Of a stretch of DNA of 64,000 nt, positions 29,796 through 42,623 are shown one piece after another; within the stretch, counting starts at the first letter, position 1; each line of letters starts with the position of its first letter. The DNA is from Typha latifolia. Its lineage: Eukaryota > Streptophyta > Magnoliopsida > Poales > Typhaceae. The notes below the pieces were generated by a model. The model ran no database searches and was not told the origin of the DNA. It was given only the letters and a program-made list of their open reading frames with translations. The stretch spans positions 3,916,001 through 3,980,000 of the forward strand of contig CM034108.1 of assembly GCA_019914945.1 (NCBI GenBank). Direction: 5' to 3'. The position numbers and the translations under genes are program-made.

Positions 29796-32700
29796 TCAAA
29801 CGAAGGACCAGTTCACAAACATGAAAGCCAGGCAGTGGGGTGAATCTTCTTCATTCAGGACCTTCCATGCCACGGCCTGTTCATAAGACACCGGCCGCCC
29901 CATGCTCGACATGCAGATGCCACCAGGAAGATAAGCAAAGCCCTAGAAAGGAGCCGAAGTACCATGAGATTAATTTAGGTAGTAAACTTTGTGAAGCATC
30001 ATGAGGTCTAGTTTTACTTACTTGTTGCATAATCTTGGTGAATTCGGAGCATAGCACCTTCCGACCACCATCATCAAGGATTTTCTCAAATGTTATATCC
30101 TGGAGAGCTATTAGTGTCGTTTCCAGCATGTCGAGACCTGCTTGGTTAGTAAAGGTGAAAACAGGAGAAGCCTGCAAAGAAGGATTGCTGTTCGTTAGGA
30201 TACTGCATCAAAATTATAAGTTATTAATCAAGAGTGCAGTAACACAAAGACATTGAGAAACAAGAATGTGTGTAATCCTGCCTTTAAAGAGCAGCACATG
30301 ATTGCATCAGAATGGTGCCACAGAAGTTTCAGCAGAGAATCGCCGGTCTGAGAATCAGCTTGAAGAAGCTCTACTCCAGTATGGATACTGAAATGTATTC
30401 ATGGCAATAACATTTAAAAGTAGATAACAAAATAACAATACTCCAATTAGCCTGGAATTTGCAAAAGCATATAAACACAACAAAGGGGAAGGCGGAAAAA
30501 ACACTGAAAATAACAAATCAAGATGCGGTTTTGAAAAATACATGGATGAGGGGAGCAACGGATTAAGGATGCTTAGGGAGTGATTCCTCAAGAAAATGTA
30601 AACACAATAAACATCAAAGCAGCTTTAGAAGTCAGAAGTTCCATTTTGATGACAATATATCTTGTGTAGTGACGAACACTGAATGTAATGACCAGAAAAC
30701 CAAACGTAGTGATACCAATTACTAGAATTCCAAGATTATTATGGTGAATAGGGCTAAATTTAAATAACAATTAGCATATACAAAATACAGTCAAAATGTG
30801 CCTTTCAAATACAAGTGTTGTATTGCATCAATTCAAGTGTAGAAAACTATTTCAACCAACTATAAAAATTATAGCCACTGCATTCAAAAGTCTGCAAATA
30901 ATTGCTAGTATTACACTTTACCAGCTGTATGCAATTTAAATAAAAAAAACCTACTTCTCAATGAATTGGCATCAATAGTAATTTCATCACGTCATCCAAA
31001 TATACTACTATCAAAAGAAGACATTACCTGTAGCTCCTAGAAATCCATCTTGCCAAAGTGTGAGCTTCAGGAGAGCCAGGTGCATGCTTCATTCCAATTT
31101 GTGCACCAAGTGAAGGTGATATTGCCATAGCAACTCTCTGAACGGAGGCTGCAACACTTCGGACATAATTTCTCGCCATCATTGCAACATTTTCTCGAAG
31201 GTGATCCTCATACGTGAACTGGAATGCTATGGTCAGTACTGATCTCATGTTGTGTGCATTTGAAATTTCATTAGTGGGGCGTGCACCACCAGATCCAACC
31301 TCAAGGGTGGAGGCAAGGTCAAGGGTTCGAGTAGTAGTGGGTGCATCCTGAAGTTTGAAAAATAGTTGTACATTATGATCAGACAAAGATAGAAACTAAC
31401 TATACCATGAAACTGAAGGCTGACTGACATACTGTATAAGAACCCAGAATATAAACAACCTACGGAAGCAATGTGCCAAACCAATAAAAATTAATCAATA
31501 ACAACTTAGAGAACACATGAATTTACAGACTATATGAGTCGGACACCAGGAGTAACACCGAGCTTACATAAATCTCAGAACTCTTTGCCCCTAAAAAGAT
31601 GTTTAAAAATACTTATAAGAGCGAAGGTTCTCACTGTTTTAGAGTCTAAAGGTATCACTCGGAAACCAGATGGCAACAGAGGAGCATCATCAGCAAAAGA
31701 TTCATCTATAGGTGCAAATACAAGCTGTGCACATGCATCATCATTCTCGTCAATTCCACTGCAAAGCTGCAATCGAGGAAAGGAAAAGGTTAAGGCAAAT
31801 TGGAGCAGATATATGTACTATCTAATAAATAATAGAACACAAACCTGCAATAAGAACATGTCCCTTGATAAAACAAATTCATCTTGATGGAAACCTTGGC
31901 CCTCAAGCCTAATAACTTCCAAGAACTACAATTTAAGAAGAAATAAAGTTTCATAAAGAAGTACATTGGCACGGGCAAATTATTCCGGAATAAAAAGATT
32001 ACCTCTTCATGCTCCACTGTATGACCCAGAGGTATTATAACCTGATTGCCCAAAAAACCACTACTTGTCCTCAAGCCAGGAATTGCATATGAACTAGCTC
32101 TCAGAGAAGCAGCCGAATAGGCATCAACAGCACAGTCTGCCCACTCATAACGATGCTCCCGTATAAAGCGGACAAGTAATGCAGGTGGCACATTCTACAT
32201 AACCCAAACAAATACATAAATGATGCTAGTGATAAAAAGTGTCAATACTGCAACTCGTTAATATTTACAGATACATTCTGTGAAAGGTGACAGTCCAGTA
32301 CTCCAGCCTCCGATTATTTCCCAAATAATTGATGTTAACGGAAAAAAAACAAGGCCTTGAAAAGAAGTAAATTGTTGAAGGTGGATCTGTTTGAAATACA
32401 CTAAACTGCACTATCTTACCCAGTAGAGAATAAAAGGACAATAAACAAGAAAATGAGTTAAACCTGCAGCAACACGGATGCCTTCGCACATAAGACACCA
32501 CCTCCCATATTTGAAAAAAGAGCAGAAGGGCTGACATTAGATCCAAAAAGTTTGTTTGGCGATGAATTGATAGCAATAGTAACATCATCAGAACCGTCAC
32601 TACTCATCAATGACCAACCATCATCTGTAAACCCATTCACAGCATTGTTGAAACCTCTGCAAAGTAGAACAAAATGCTTGACGTGAATGTGAATAAGAAT

Positions 32701-35547
32701 ATAGAATTAATTCTTTAATATACTTATACCACACAATAACTACTAACCTGCTCAGTCTCTGGCTGAAAGTTCTCAGAACTGCTGGCTGGCGACCTCCAAC
32801 ATAAGATATTTCACCACTCGATTCTTGAGCAATTTGTCTAATATGACGCAATGCCTGGTATGAGTGACTATGTGAGTAATCATTATGTTGTTAGTCGATT
32901 GAGAAGCGATGACTGAGAAATAGAACTATGAAGAAAGGCTTACAGCTATAGTCATCTTCTGTGCAAGAATCTTGGGAGATTCATACAAGGGCCTTAGGAC
33001 CTCAGGCACACTCCAAGCCTACATAGAAAACGACAAAATGAACACATTTGAAAAGATTCCATCAACCCTCACCGAAAGTTAAATTGAAGCATGTCATACA
33101 TCCAAATCAATGTGATCCACAATGCGTATCATTGAGCCACCACCATCACAGGGTTGAATAAGATAGCCACTAGGAAGCATTTCAGCTCTCACAAAATTTG
33201 GAGCAGTAGGCCCAGCTGGACCTCCAGTCGAAGAGGTCAATGATCTCTCACAGATCTATGGAAGAGATACCAGGTCCACATTAAAATGGAGAAGAGATGA
33301 AAGCAAATCAAAATGCTAAAAATAATGATGGAAAGAAATGGCACAGAACTTTTTCGATACAACTACAGTAACGAGTAATCAAACTGTTTGATCCAAATAA
33401 TTGCTTCCAGAACAAGATATGCATGAAAAGGCAGCAACAAGTAACAATTAATCCAAAATTTTACCACAAGACTGCCATCTTCTAGACCAGTAGTGTATCT
33501 AAGCATCCAAAAGTCACGCGCTGCTTCTAATGTAGTAGGTGCGTAAGTCTGCAAATAAAAAGAACATGTGTTCTAAAAAATGTTATCAAAGAACATAAAG
33601 TTAAAAGGTTACCATGGAAACCCTGTAAAGAAAGGTACTGACCTGCATGTAGATAAGCTCGATAATTCCACCATTTCCAGTAGGAATTACAGTCAACACA
33701 TCAAGGGAACGGCAATCACGATACCAAGACAGACGATCTTTGAGGATCTCTGCGACCTAAAGAGAACTCATTTATGAGTTACTTATCAATAAATGAGATA
33801 TGGGAGTCCTTGCAAGCAATGACTTTTTACCTTTGTGGGTTCTAGACTCACAAGGCCGCAGGCTCGTGCTGCTATCCCAGTACAACTGTGGGAAACAGCA
33901 ATGATTCCAATAGAATCCGGACCAGGCTGCAATGGAAAACCAAGAAGTTGCATACTGAAGTGAGGAACTCTAAGGAAAGCCCAAGCTTACAATAGTATGT
34001 ACACAAACTGTCACCTTCATTCCAACAATCTGCACCCACTTGACAGCAGTTCCAGTCGCCTTTGAGAGAAACTCTGCCAAGGTCTCCTCAGCAATTGCAA
34101 GTAGACTGTTAGGCAGAAGGCCATAAAAGGGTCAAATTCTGCTTAAATGCCAAATGGCCATGGCACTCTGCCACAAAATATGATAACCAGAGTCATTACC
34201 CAGCTGGGTTATTAGCATCCCTTTGCGGATGCTGAGGTTTAGGGTTTTGTTGGTGTTGGTGTTGGTGTTGGTGCTGACCACTTGTCACTACAGACTCGCA
34301 ACTTGTGTCTGTAGTTGCTGCAGATGCCTGTAGCATTGCAGACTACAATTACTTATGTATTAACAAGTAAAATTAGTGTAACTGCAAATAACAATTACTG
34401 TAGATGATATTTTGCCCTATGTGAACCATCCCATCGAAATGCCAAGAGAGATACCAAAGTATGTTTTGCCAAAAGATGGAGTCAGGAGACTTGCAACAGC
34501 AAAAATCAAATGTTAGGCAGAACAGGAAAACTTTTCTTACATTGAGTTGTTGGCGCATGTAGCCATTCTCATAAACAAGTTGAGACACCTGCTTCTGCAG
34601 CCGGTCATTTTCCTCCATCAACAGCTTGTTCATCGCCGTCAGCTTCCGATTGACAGTCTGGAGACGAGATGCCTCCTTCCGTTGCTTCTCACGACATCTA
34701 CATAACATGACCAGCAATTAGGACATACAAAAATATCATTTAGAATACACTTCCTAAACCATGTTCTTCTAAACCAAAGGTAATTCTGTTATGCAGCCCT
34801 TAATAAGAATGTGATCGCATAAGTGACAAATAACAAAAATAATCAAATCTAGTGATAGCTTTGGCATTTTAGAATTAAAACTGGACTCAAGTAAGCAAGA
34901 GATCCCAATCCCACTTAATGCCCGCAATTAAACCAGCAATCGTAATGAAAGCTAACAAACTAGAATAAGCACCCATACATGTACAAACCATCCCAAACCA
35001 GGAAACATCAAGGATATACCACGAAGAGTAACCAAAACCCGTGAACGAACGTCAACGCCTCCCATTTGAGAAAAGATTTAGTAATCTCTCAATCCAAAAT
35101 ACACGAACCTCATCACCAAAAATCATACCTTTGATGTAAAAACAACCACTCCTTCCAAGAAACAAAGTAGGAAAAATTGGAGACAATTGAATGAACGAGA
35201 TCCTAACATCTATTACAGAACGAAATCGGATTAAACCCAACTACAAGTTTTGTAAAAGAAACTCTCTTTTATACTGATGCTATCTAATATTTAACTCCAC
35301 AACTGCAATTGCACCAATCGCCTCACCTACGATTCTGAAACCAGACTTTGATCTGCTTGGGCTCGATATTGGCCAGTATGGGGCACTCCCGTATGATCTG
35401 CTGCCTTCTCATCGAGCTCGGCTTCGGGCACTCGCTATAGACTCTCTCGAGCGCCTCCACCTGCTCCGGCGTATACCTCACGTACTTCCCCGAATCCATC
35501 AGCTGCTGCGCCGCCTTCTCCTTCCCGGCGTAGGCAGCCATCGCCAT
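29796..35547 (-). CDS. Class III HD-ZIP transcription factor, PHB/PHV type
   Basis: Nuclear regulator of adaxial identity, meristem and vascular patterning. Eighteen exons (transcript order): 35327-35547, 34541-34697, 34200-34327, 34015-34105, 33831-33926, 33643-33756, 33465-33548, 33100-33255, 32944-33018, 32748-32854, 32464-32656, 32194-32003, 31845-31925, 31635-31766, 31028-31347, 30282-30387, 30022-30171, 29796-29942; 849 residues, frame intact. Domains: homeodomain about 20-80 (KVWFQNRRCREKQRK at its end), leucine zipper about 85-125, START from about 160 to 380 (NNPAGLLAIAEETLAEFLSK start), SAD region, and MEKHLA at the C-terminus ending CLAFMFVNWSFV. PHB/PHV rather than REV or HB8/HB15 is suggested by CESVVTSGQHQ and FAPIDESFADDAPLLPSGF. 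An His-Gln repeat sits near residue 140. Exon 3 could start 15 nt earlier at another in-frame AG. The last-but-two intron appears to use a GC donor. Post-transcriptional control by miR166 is expected. Confidence 0.95.
33917..34025 (-). promoter_or_regulatory. miR166/165 target site split by an intron
   Basis: The last 11 nt of exon 4 (34015-34025, TTGGAATGAAG) and the first 10 nt of exon 5 (33917-33926, CCTGGTCCGG) join in the mRNA to form the miR165/166 site of HD-ZIP III genes. They encode the start of the START domain (GMKPGPD). Pairing to remembered miR166 is perfect across positions 2-19. The differences are a G-U pair at position 1 and two mismatches at the miRNA 3' end. Because of the 88 nt intron the site exists only after splicing. 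Confidence 0.9.
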
Positions 35548-36037
35548 CTCCCCCCCAAACCACCTAACAAGACCGTAAAACCCCGAATCGATCCCTATAA
35601 AACCCTAATCTCCCCTCCTCCTCTTCCTCCCCCTCGACAGTGGGAGCGTCCAAGCGCCGCCTCCCCCCCTCCCGCATCACCGACCTCAGAAGGTTCTCCC
35701 CCTCTCCTTCTCCGGCGATGCGATAAACCCTAGCCCTATGTCCGAACTCAATGCCACGGTTTCCACTTCAAGAGAGAAAGAGGGAGAGAGAGAGAGAGAG
35801 AGAGATGCGAGGAAGATGGCAGAGACGAGGGGATGAAGAGAGGAAAGGATAGTGTTTCAATATATAGAGAGAAAGAGAGAGTGGTCACTTTTTCGGGTTA
35901 TAATTTGACGTGGGATTTAAAAATGGAGTCTCTATTCTTTTGAAGGAAATGTGGGACCTTTTTTAGTGACAGTGAGTGGTTTGAGGCCACCTCTGTCTCT
36001 CTGTGCTTGTGCTGTTCCTGTCACATAAATACTACTA

Positions 36038-36078
<41 letters not shown>

Positions 36079-36110
36079 AATAAATATATAGATTATTCTC
36101 TTTCTACCAG
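35548..36110 (-). promoter_or_regulatory. HD-ZIP III leader and promoter: teloboxes, GAGA and CT repeats
   Basis: AAACCCTA-type motifs lie at 35599-35608 and 35725-35733, on the plus strand and so reversed relative to the gene. A (GA)n tract lies at 35785-35806, a (CT)n tract at 36039-36057 and an (AT)n tract at 36057-36078. The region just upstream of the ATG is C/T-rich on the plus strand and probably forms a long 5' UTR, typical of this family. The transcription start cannot be fixed by eye. Confidence 0.5.
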
Positions 36111-39100
36111 TTATAGATTTTATAATTAAATTTTTTTATTTGATTTAGGTTTTTTATAAATTTTATATTAAAATCTGAAGTATTTGATAAGAGTATTTCT
36201 GCCTTCTATTATTAAATAAATTAAAATTCATAAGTATCTATACAAAAATTATAGATACATATATTTTATTTCTAAAAATCCACTTCACTTACTATAATTT
36301 TATTTATTCTTCGTACAAATATTTGCCTTTGTTTTGGATTATTTTTCTTTATTTTTTGTGATGCTATTTGACTTGAAACCTTGAATGAGCCCAGCCAAAG
36401 ATCATATGTACTTCATTTTAATTTGATGATCAAAATATGAGTACCATGGATAATATAGTAATTTAACATTGTTATTTCTGAAGCTTCTAAATGCGAATAT
36501 AAATGTGGTCAGAAATATAATACTACTCAAATTGGCATCATAATTAGTACATATGAAAATATATACTTTTATTATATATTTTTTATTTCATTATTTCTAT
36601 AAATTGTAAACTCTTGGAATAAACCGACAAAAATTTAACCAATATTTTTCAACCCATATCTGCATCGATACAAAAAAAATTTTAAAATTATTTTAATAGG
36701 ACATGAATTCTATTATTCATCTTAGTTACCATAGTAGCTCATATTCTAGATATACAAATAAATAAATGAGTTTTAAACTTATTTACAAGGCTAAGTGACT
36801 CCTAATCTATGTGCAAGCTACGTTAACGTGCCTAGAAAAAATAGTGTGTTCTAAAGATGTTGATGGTGTCCCTAGTAAATAGATATCGTCGTGTACACCC
36901 GATAACTTACTCAGCAATTCATATACGGTTGTCATGTTCTATTTACGCGTATCTAAACTTTCCACCTCAAAAGATTATTTTTATATACACCTATCAATCA
37001 TCTTACATAGCATTTAAGTGGATCAAAAGTCACCTAATTTTCGAGGAAATAAATTTAAAACTCACTTTAATTGGGTGCAATATTTGATGAGCGGACTTAA
37101 AATAGTAAAAAACTCAAAAGTAGGGGGCCTTAGTGTAAAATTGGAACTTTCAACAAATGGGCCCCATGAATTGGTTGGCCGCAGTCGGTCGGCGAGGATG
37201 GAAAAGGAAAGAAGATAAAAGACATCGACGGCTGTTCGAAGACTGCTACAAACTACGGCGGCAGAGGATCGCACGCCGATTCTGTTTAAATGACATAATT
37301 ACCCCTCATTTTTTCTAACAATTACAATTCAGCCCAAAAATCCTATAAATGTCAACTGTCTAACACATACGTCCAAACTCCTAATAATATTAATAAGAAA
37401 CGTTATAAATAATTGTCTTACCTTTAAAAATAAGATTAAATAATTCTTAGAGGATTTAAAATTTATCGTGTAATTATTTAAAAATAAATAACGGATAACT
37501 GATATTCTAGAGGTTTTATGTAGTTATTAGGATAAATATGTCATTAAAAATAAGTGTGATTATCTTTTTTTTTGTTTTAAGTCTTAGGGTACATTAATAG
37601 TACATTTTTATGGGTTATTTCTACTAATTAAATAGTAATTATCGTACGAGGCAATAGTTTGAAGTACCTAAAGTTGCATTAAAAGATGTTATCTTTGTCT
37701 ACTCGTTTCTAAATTTCTAATGTGTCATGGTTATGGACTGGCCAACTTGACACTACTAATAAACTATTAATCCCGTTGCCAATAAAGCTAATTAGTGGGT
37801 CCTCAAATATATTAATTTATTGAGCACTATGAATTAATTAGTAGATGCATTAATTAAGCATCAAGCTTAGGGTTAGGGTTAGGGCTCTTTTCCTCTAGGG
37901 CTTAAAAGTACCATAGTATTGAATCAAAAGATATTATCACTCATAGACTTATTCACTTATAGGGACATCATAACTCATAATTAAATCCATTTTGACCATC
38001 AATTGACTAGATATTTCATTAGATGTGTCAAATTGAGTCTTTCTCTTTATATCATCATGCTAATCTTTTAGAAAGGACAACCTTTGTGTTTGTAAACTCT
38101 ACTAAGCTTTTGTTAACTAATAAAGGAATTTGAGTAATTCTAACTACCATCAAAGGATGAGGTGAGAGTATAAAGTTTTTTTTTTCGAGAAGAAAAAGGT
38201 GATAGTATAAGATCTCGTTTACTTTAAGAATAAGTATTTATATTTGTTATTCCCAAAATAATATTTTTATTTTAGAAATAACTATTCTTATGTTCACTTG
38301 TATTTTAAAATAAAAAAGTGACAGTGTAAGATCTTGTTTACTTTAAGAATAAGATCAATTTTAGAATAAATATTTATTTTTATTATTCTCAAAATGATGT
38401 TTTTATCCTAGGAATAACTATTCTTATGTTCACTTGTATTATAGAATAAAAGTGTAATAATTATCTTTAATGTGATATAAAATAAAATAAAAAGATAAAA
38501 AAATATTTTTTTTATTTTTTTATAAAATTATTTTGAATGCTCTTTAATTTGATATAAAGTAATGTGCAATATAAAATATAATTTTGGTGAATAATATGTG
38601 TATTCTAGAATGAGATTATCATGATGTTCAGATGTTATTCTAGAATAAATAATTATATTTTAGAATAAGAAAAAAAGTTATTTTTGAAGTGAACAGCGGC
38701 TAAAATTATATTGGCTTCTAATAAAAGAAAAGTTTCACTTCATTAAAACTTTGCGATCTTTGCCATCCAATCAAACATAAAATTCTTAAAACTCTAGCTT
38801 GTTTGGTGGTAGAATAAGAAAAAAAAGAATTAAGAATTTATTATGAAATTAAAAGATGGTGCTATTCTTATTTTTATTTTAGTGTTCAATTGGTTATAAG
38901 ATTAAGGATTAAGTGCAACGATTATAAGGGATGAAAAAAAAAGCCCTATCAATAGGGCAAAACAACTGCAACATCAAATTCATTATATAAAATATAGAAT
39001 ATAATGACTATAAAACATCCTGGATATAATAGCATAAGAAACACACTTACTTGTACAAACTAGTATAATAACTTATAAATGACGGATCACAGGAGATTCT

Positions 39101-39954
39101 CTCTTACGACATTTTATCATTGTTGAATATCAAGTCTTTATGGGTCTTTCATATAATAGCGCATCAATGCCCCATACTTATATTGCGCTATTCTCTCTTA
39201 CACTCTCTACGCCTTGCTTTATAAGGCCTCATGACTTTGTTCGTTATCTTAAATAATTAGCTTTCCATATTTTTATATAGTCATATCATCATACACTCCT
39301 AATTTTATTAGGAGACCTTTCATAATCTTTTAATTAAAAAATAGTTCAAAAATGTTCTCGGGCTTCATCTAAAATACCAAAGACATAGATCAACAAGTAT
39401 GTTTAGTCCTATTAGGATAAGTAATGAGAATACCTAACATAATAGTAGACCCACAATAACAACAACAACAAAAAAAGTTATTTCCTTCATAAATCATAAC
39501 ATTCCACTTTGCATAAATACCATTCTCATAGAAAAAAAAAGAAAAAGAAAAAAAGAAAACTAATCTCAAAAAGTCACTTCTCTTGCACAACACACAACCT
39601 GACATATGTAGTACAATATTGCTCCACTTTAATGGAAGCAGTGAGTGTTTGGGCAAATAGCAATGCCCTTCCCTTCACTCCCAAGCTTCTCTCAATTCTC
39701 ACATCAAACTTTATTCACCTCCCCAGAAAAAGGGAGAGGAAGAATGTTTCATTCATTGTAAAGCTCTTTGGACACCAAAGCTGCAAAAGCCAAGAGCCTT
39801 TACTTCTCTTCTCCTAAGGTTGACATCCACACACATACATAGCCTTTTATCATCAACCTAGAAAGCCAAAAAAAAACCCAAGCACAAAAGAAGATAGATG
39901 ATTCCATAATGCCCTGCTAGTGCAAAGTGTATATATATATATATACATATATTT

Positions 39955-39994
<40 letters not shown>

Positions 39995-42623
39995 TAGATA
40001 AATATTTAACTACAAGAGTAGCAAAAGGCAATTAATGGGATCATGATACACTGTGGGAAAAAGAGTCAAATGAGAGAATCATTTACAAATGGTTTGATGT
40101 TTAGTTTAGGATGGGGAAATGACCAATTTGCCCTTGTGATGACCCATCATGAGAGGGGGGACATTCTTGGGTACATTTGGACTGGGAATTAGGAGACAAA
40201 GTGAACTTTTTTCTAGTTGTTCCTTTTATTATTTTTTTTTCTCTCCTTTTATTTTTCTCGCTTTTGTATTCCTCTCGGTGGGGGGTGGCGTGCGGCAGCG
40301 GCGCGCGTGTTCCTCGAGATGCGTGCTTTTCCTTTGCGTGCCCCTCACACCTTAAAGCATTATTATTGTTGTTTTTTCCTTTTCTTTTCTTTTTTTGGGT
40401 GTGGACTTTAAGTAGGGTATGTTGGGATGTGGGAATTTTAGAGGGAACTTTAGCGTGCCTGCAAATGTTTAAGAGGCATGAGATGAGCAGCTCAAGATTT
40501 TATTCATCTAGTAGTATCCAACATTTTAGTAGAGCTATTCGACTTAATTATATGCATCCGATGACTTTAATTATAGGTTGAAAGAAAATATATAAGTTAT
40601 AGGATGAATTTAAGCGAGAGCGATTGTAGTTGGTATATCAACACACACCGAATCTCAACACGAAGTTTTTTTTTAATCTTTTTTCTAGTCTTGAGTTCAG
40701 ATCTTATTGGTTCCTAATATTTTCTAGTGAGGAAACGTAGTAAGATATTACATAACATATTGTGAGCGCTTGTTTTTTAAACTTTACTATTATATAACAT
40801 AGCCAATTGTGGGGCTTATTTTTAGGGTTCTTACTTTGTCGGTCATTTTTTTTCTCGTGTATCCCTATAATTGTTTGATTGAAACTTGGTGATATAATCT
40901 ATCTATGAATTTATATATATGTATAAAGCCTGAGCGGATTAGTGAGTCATTGTCTAACAACTAGAACTGTGACCACTGAGACTAGTGCATACAAGAGAAA
41001 TTAGGAAGATGGAATAATGATTTTACTTTTAAAGAACAATTATGATATCTATCTGCTATAAGAAATTTGAAAGAAAATCTTATCATTTAGATATGAAACT
41101 TGATAACCTATTAGTAAGAACCTAATCTCCACATAAATGCAGTTTAGGGCTATCAAAATAAACGAGCAACTTAGGCTTAATTTTGGCCGAGCCTGAGTTA
41201 ATGCTGACTTGCTCGGATTTGAATCTAGGCATATTTATGGCTTGAAAATATGCTCGACTTGTTTATGGCTTGAAGATAGACACAATAAGCATGTCTCTGA
41301 ATTGATCTCTTCTCATTTAGGGCTTGAAAACAGGCTCATCTATAGCTCAACTCTAGCTTAGCTCAAATTAAAATGAGTCAAATCTAAATAAAAAATAAGT
41401 TTTAAAATAAATTTTGAGCTGAGCCTGAGCCTGAGCCCGAGCCCAATTTACTCGGACTCCTACTATAGATGATGGTGAAAGGTCAAAGGATTAAATTTAT
41501 TTATTTGAGACTGATAGATTTTTAGTAACAATTACACTAAGATTCATAAAGATATCAACGAAAAATATTAAATAATAATTTTACTCTCTACTTTATCCTT
41601 TCTTTTTGTTTTAATAAGAGTAAAAACAGTTCTTAGAATGCCTAAAATTAATCACCTATTTATGTTTTGGCCAAAAAAAAAATCTAGCAAATAACTAATG
41701 GAAGGAACATTTCAAAGATTTTCGAGAATTATGAGCGTCAACTGTGTCACAAGAAATAGCTAAACAATCTATCTAGAAATGGACAAACAGTTCAGAAGAT
41801 CTAGTTGTAATTATTTCTGGATTCTATTCAGAAACTATTGTGTACTGTACTTGTATTGCATGAGGCAATGATACTAGTGCCAAGAATGTATCAGGCCTGG
41901 GCCAGATCTCTGCCTAACCCTTTGCCTTGTTGGCTTTTCTCTTAGCCCTATATGGATTCACAAGATTGAATAAGGATAAAAATGACTTTAGAATGACGGG
42001 AGAATTATGGTCAGACCAAAGACATAGGATGACCTAAACCCAGTTCAATTATTCTAAAGCAAGACAAAACTATTGATCAAACACTAGAATTATTACAGAT
42101 CAATTACAACAGAATTCTGTCAATGGTTGCAATGAGAGTCCACTGCCAGCACACCTAGACGCCTATCTAAAAATTATTTTTCATATGCAGAGAGATGAAG
42201 TCTAACCAAAGATGAATACAGGCTAAAGCATTTTCTTGAAACATGGATTGAAGCATAAAGACAAGCTGAAAGATAAGGGGAAGAAAAAAAACTTTGTTAT
42301 GCAGTGAAGATAATACTGTGACCAAATCAAGTAATCAATAACATGAGCATAAGAAGGAAGCATATGACTCTCCAACGATTGGATTATATTCCTCCGTACT
42401 ATTTCAGATCATTAAGGTGAAACAAAAGACTTGCAGCATAAGTTCCTCATCATGTTGCTGCTCAAACAGCTATATTCACAAAGTCCTAAGCTAGAGGGCC
42501 GGCCAGTTCACTTAAATTGCTTCACTTGGTACAGGCCTATCCATGTATTTACATAATTCCTAGAAAGAGTCTGCATGCCTGGCAAAGTCGAACGGAGCCG
42601 ATTAGCAGCAGCCATAAAGCTGA
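36111..42623. other. 6.5 kb gene-free repeat-rich spacer
   Basis: No coding exon is supported. Visible items: three tandem TTAGGG units at 37867-37884; a MITE-like element with duplicated end at 38208-38700; (AT)n and (GA)n tracts at 39930-39992; and a GC-rich patch at 40275-40350 (local run of CG, GCGG and GCGCG words) inside otherwise AT-rich DNA. A low-complexity gagcctgagcc-type repeat lies near 41410-41450. The open frames near 40.2-40.6 kb are low-complexity and look non-coding. The right end, 42100-42623, is the 3' UTR and flank of the TRB gene. Confidence 0.5.
38208..38700. mobile_element. MITE-like element with partly duplicated left end
   Basis: The left edge reads GATCTCGTTTACTTTAAGAA and recurs at about 38331 as GATCTTGTTTACTTTAAGAA. 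The right edge, AATAAG ... TTTTTGAAGTGAAC, is roughly its inverse: its reverse complement starts GTTCACTTCAAAAATAAC. The interior is AT-rich with repeated TAGAATAA words. This looks like a MITE with a tandemly duplicated first about 120 bp. Similar words occur at 5930-6160. I did not identify target-site duplications or a superfamily. Confidence 0.5.

Noticed and set aside
40149..40581. Overlapping open frames up to 134 codons at 40.15-40.58 kb
   Set aside because: They are Phe/Leu/Ser-rich translations of T-rich and G-rich low-complexity DNA, overlap in three frames, and match no family or splice pattern.
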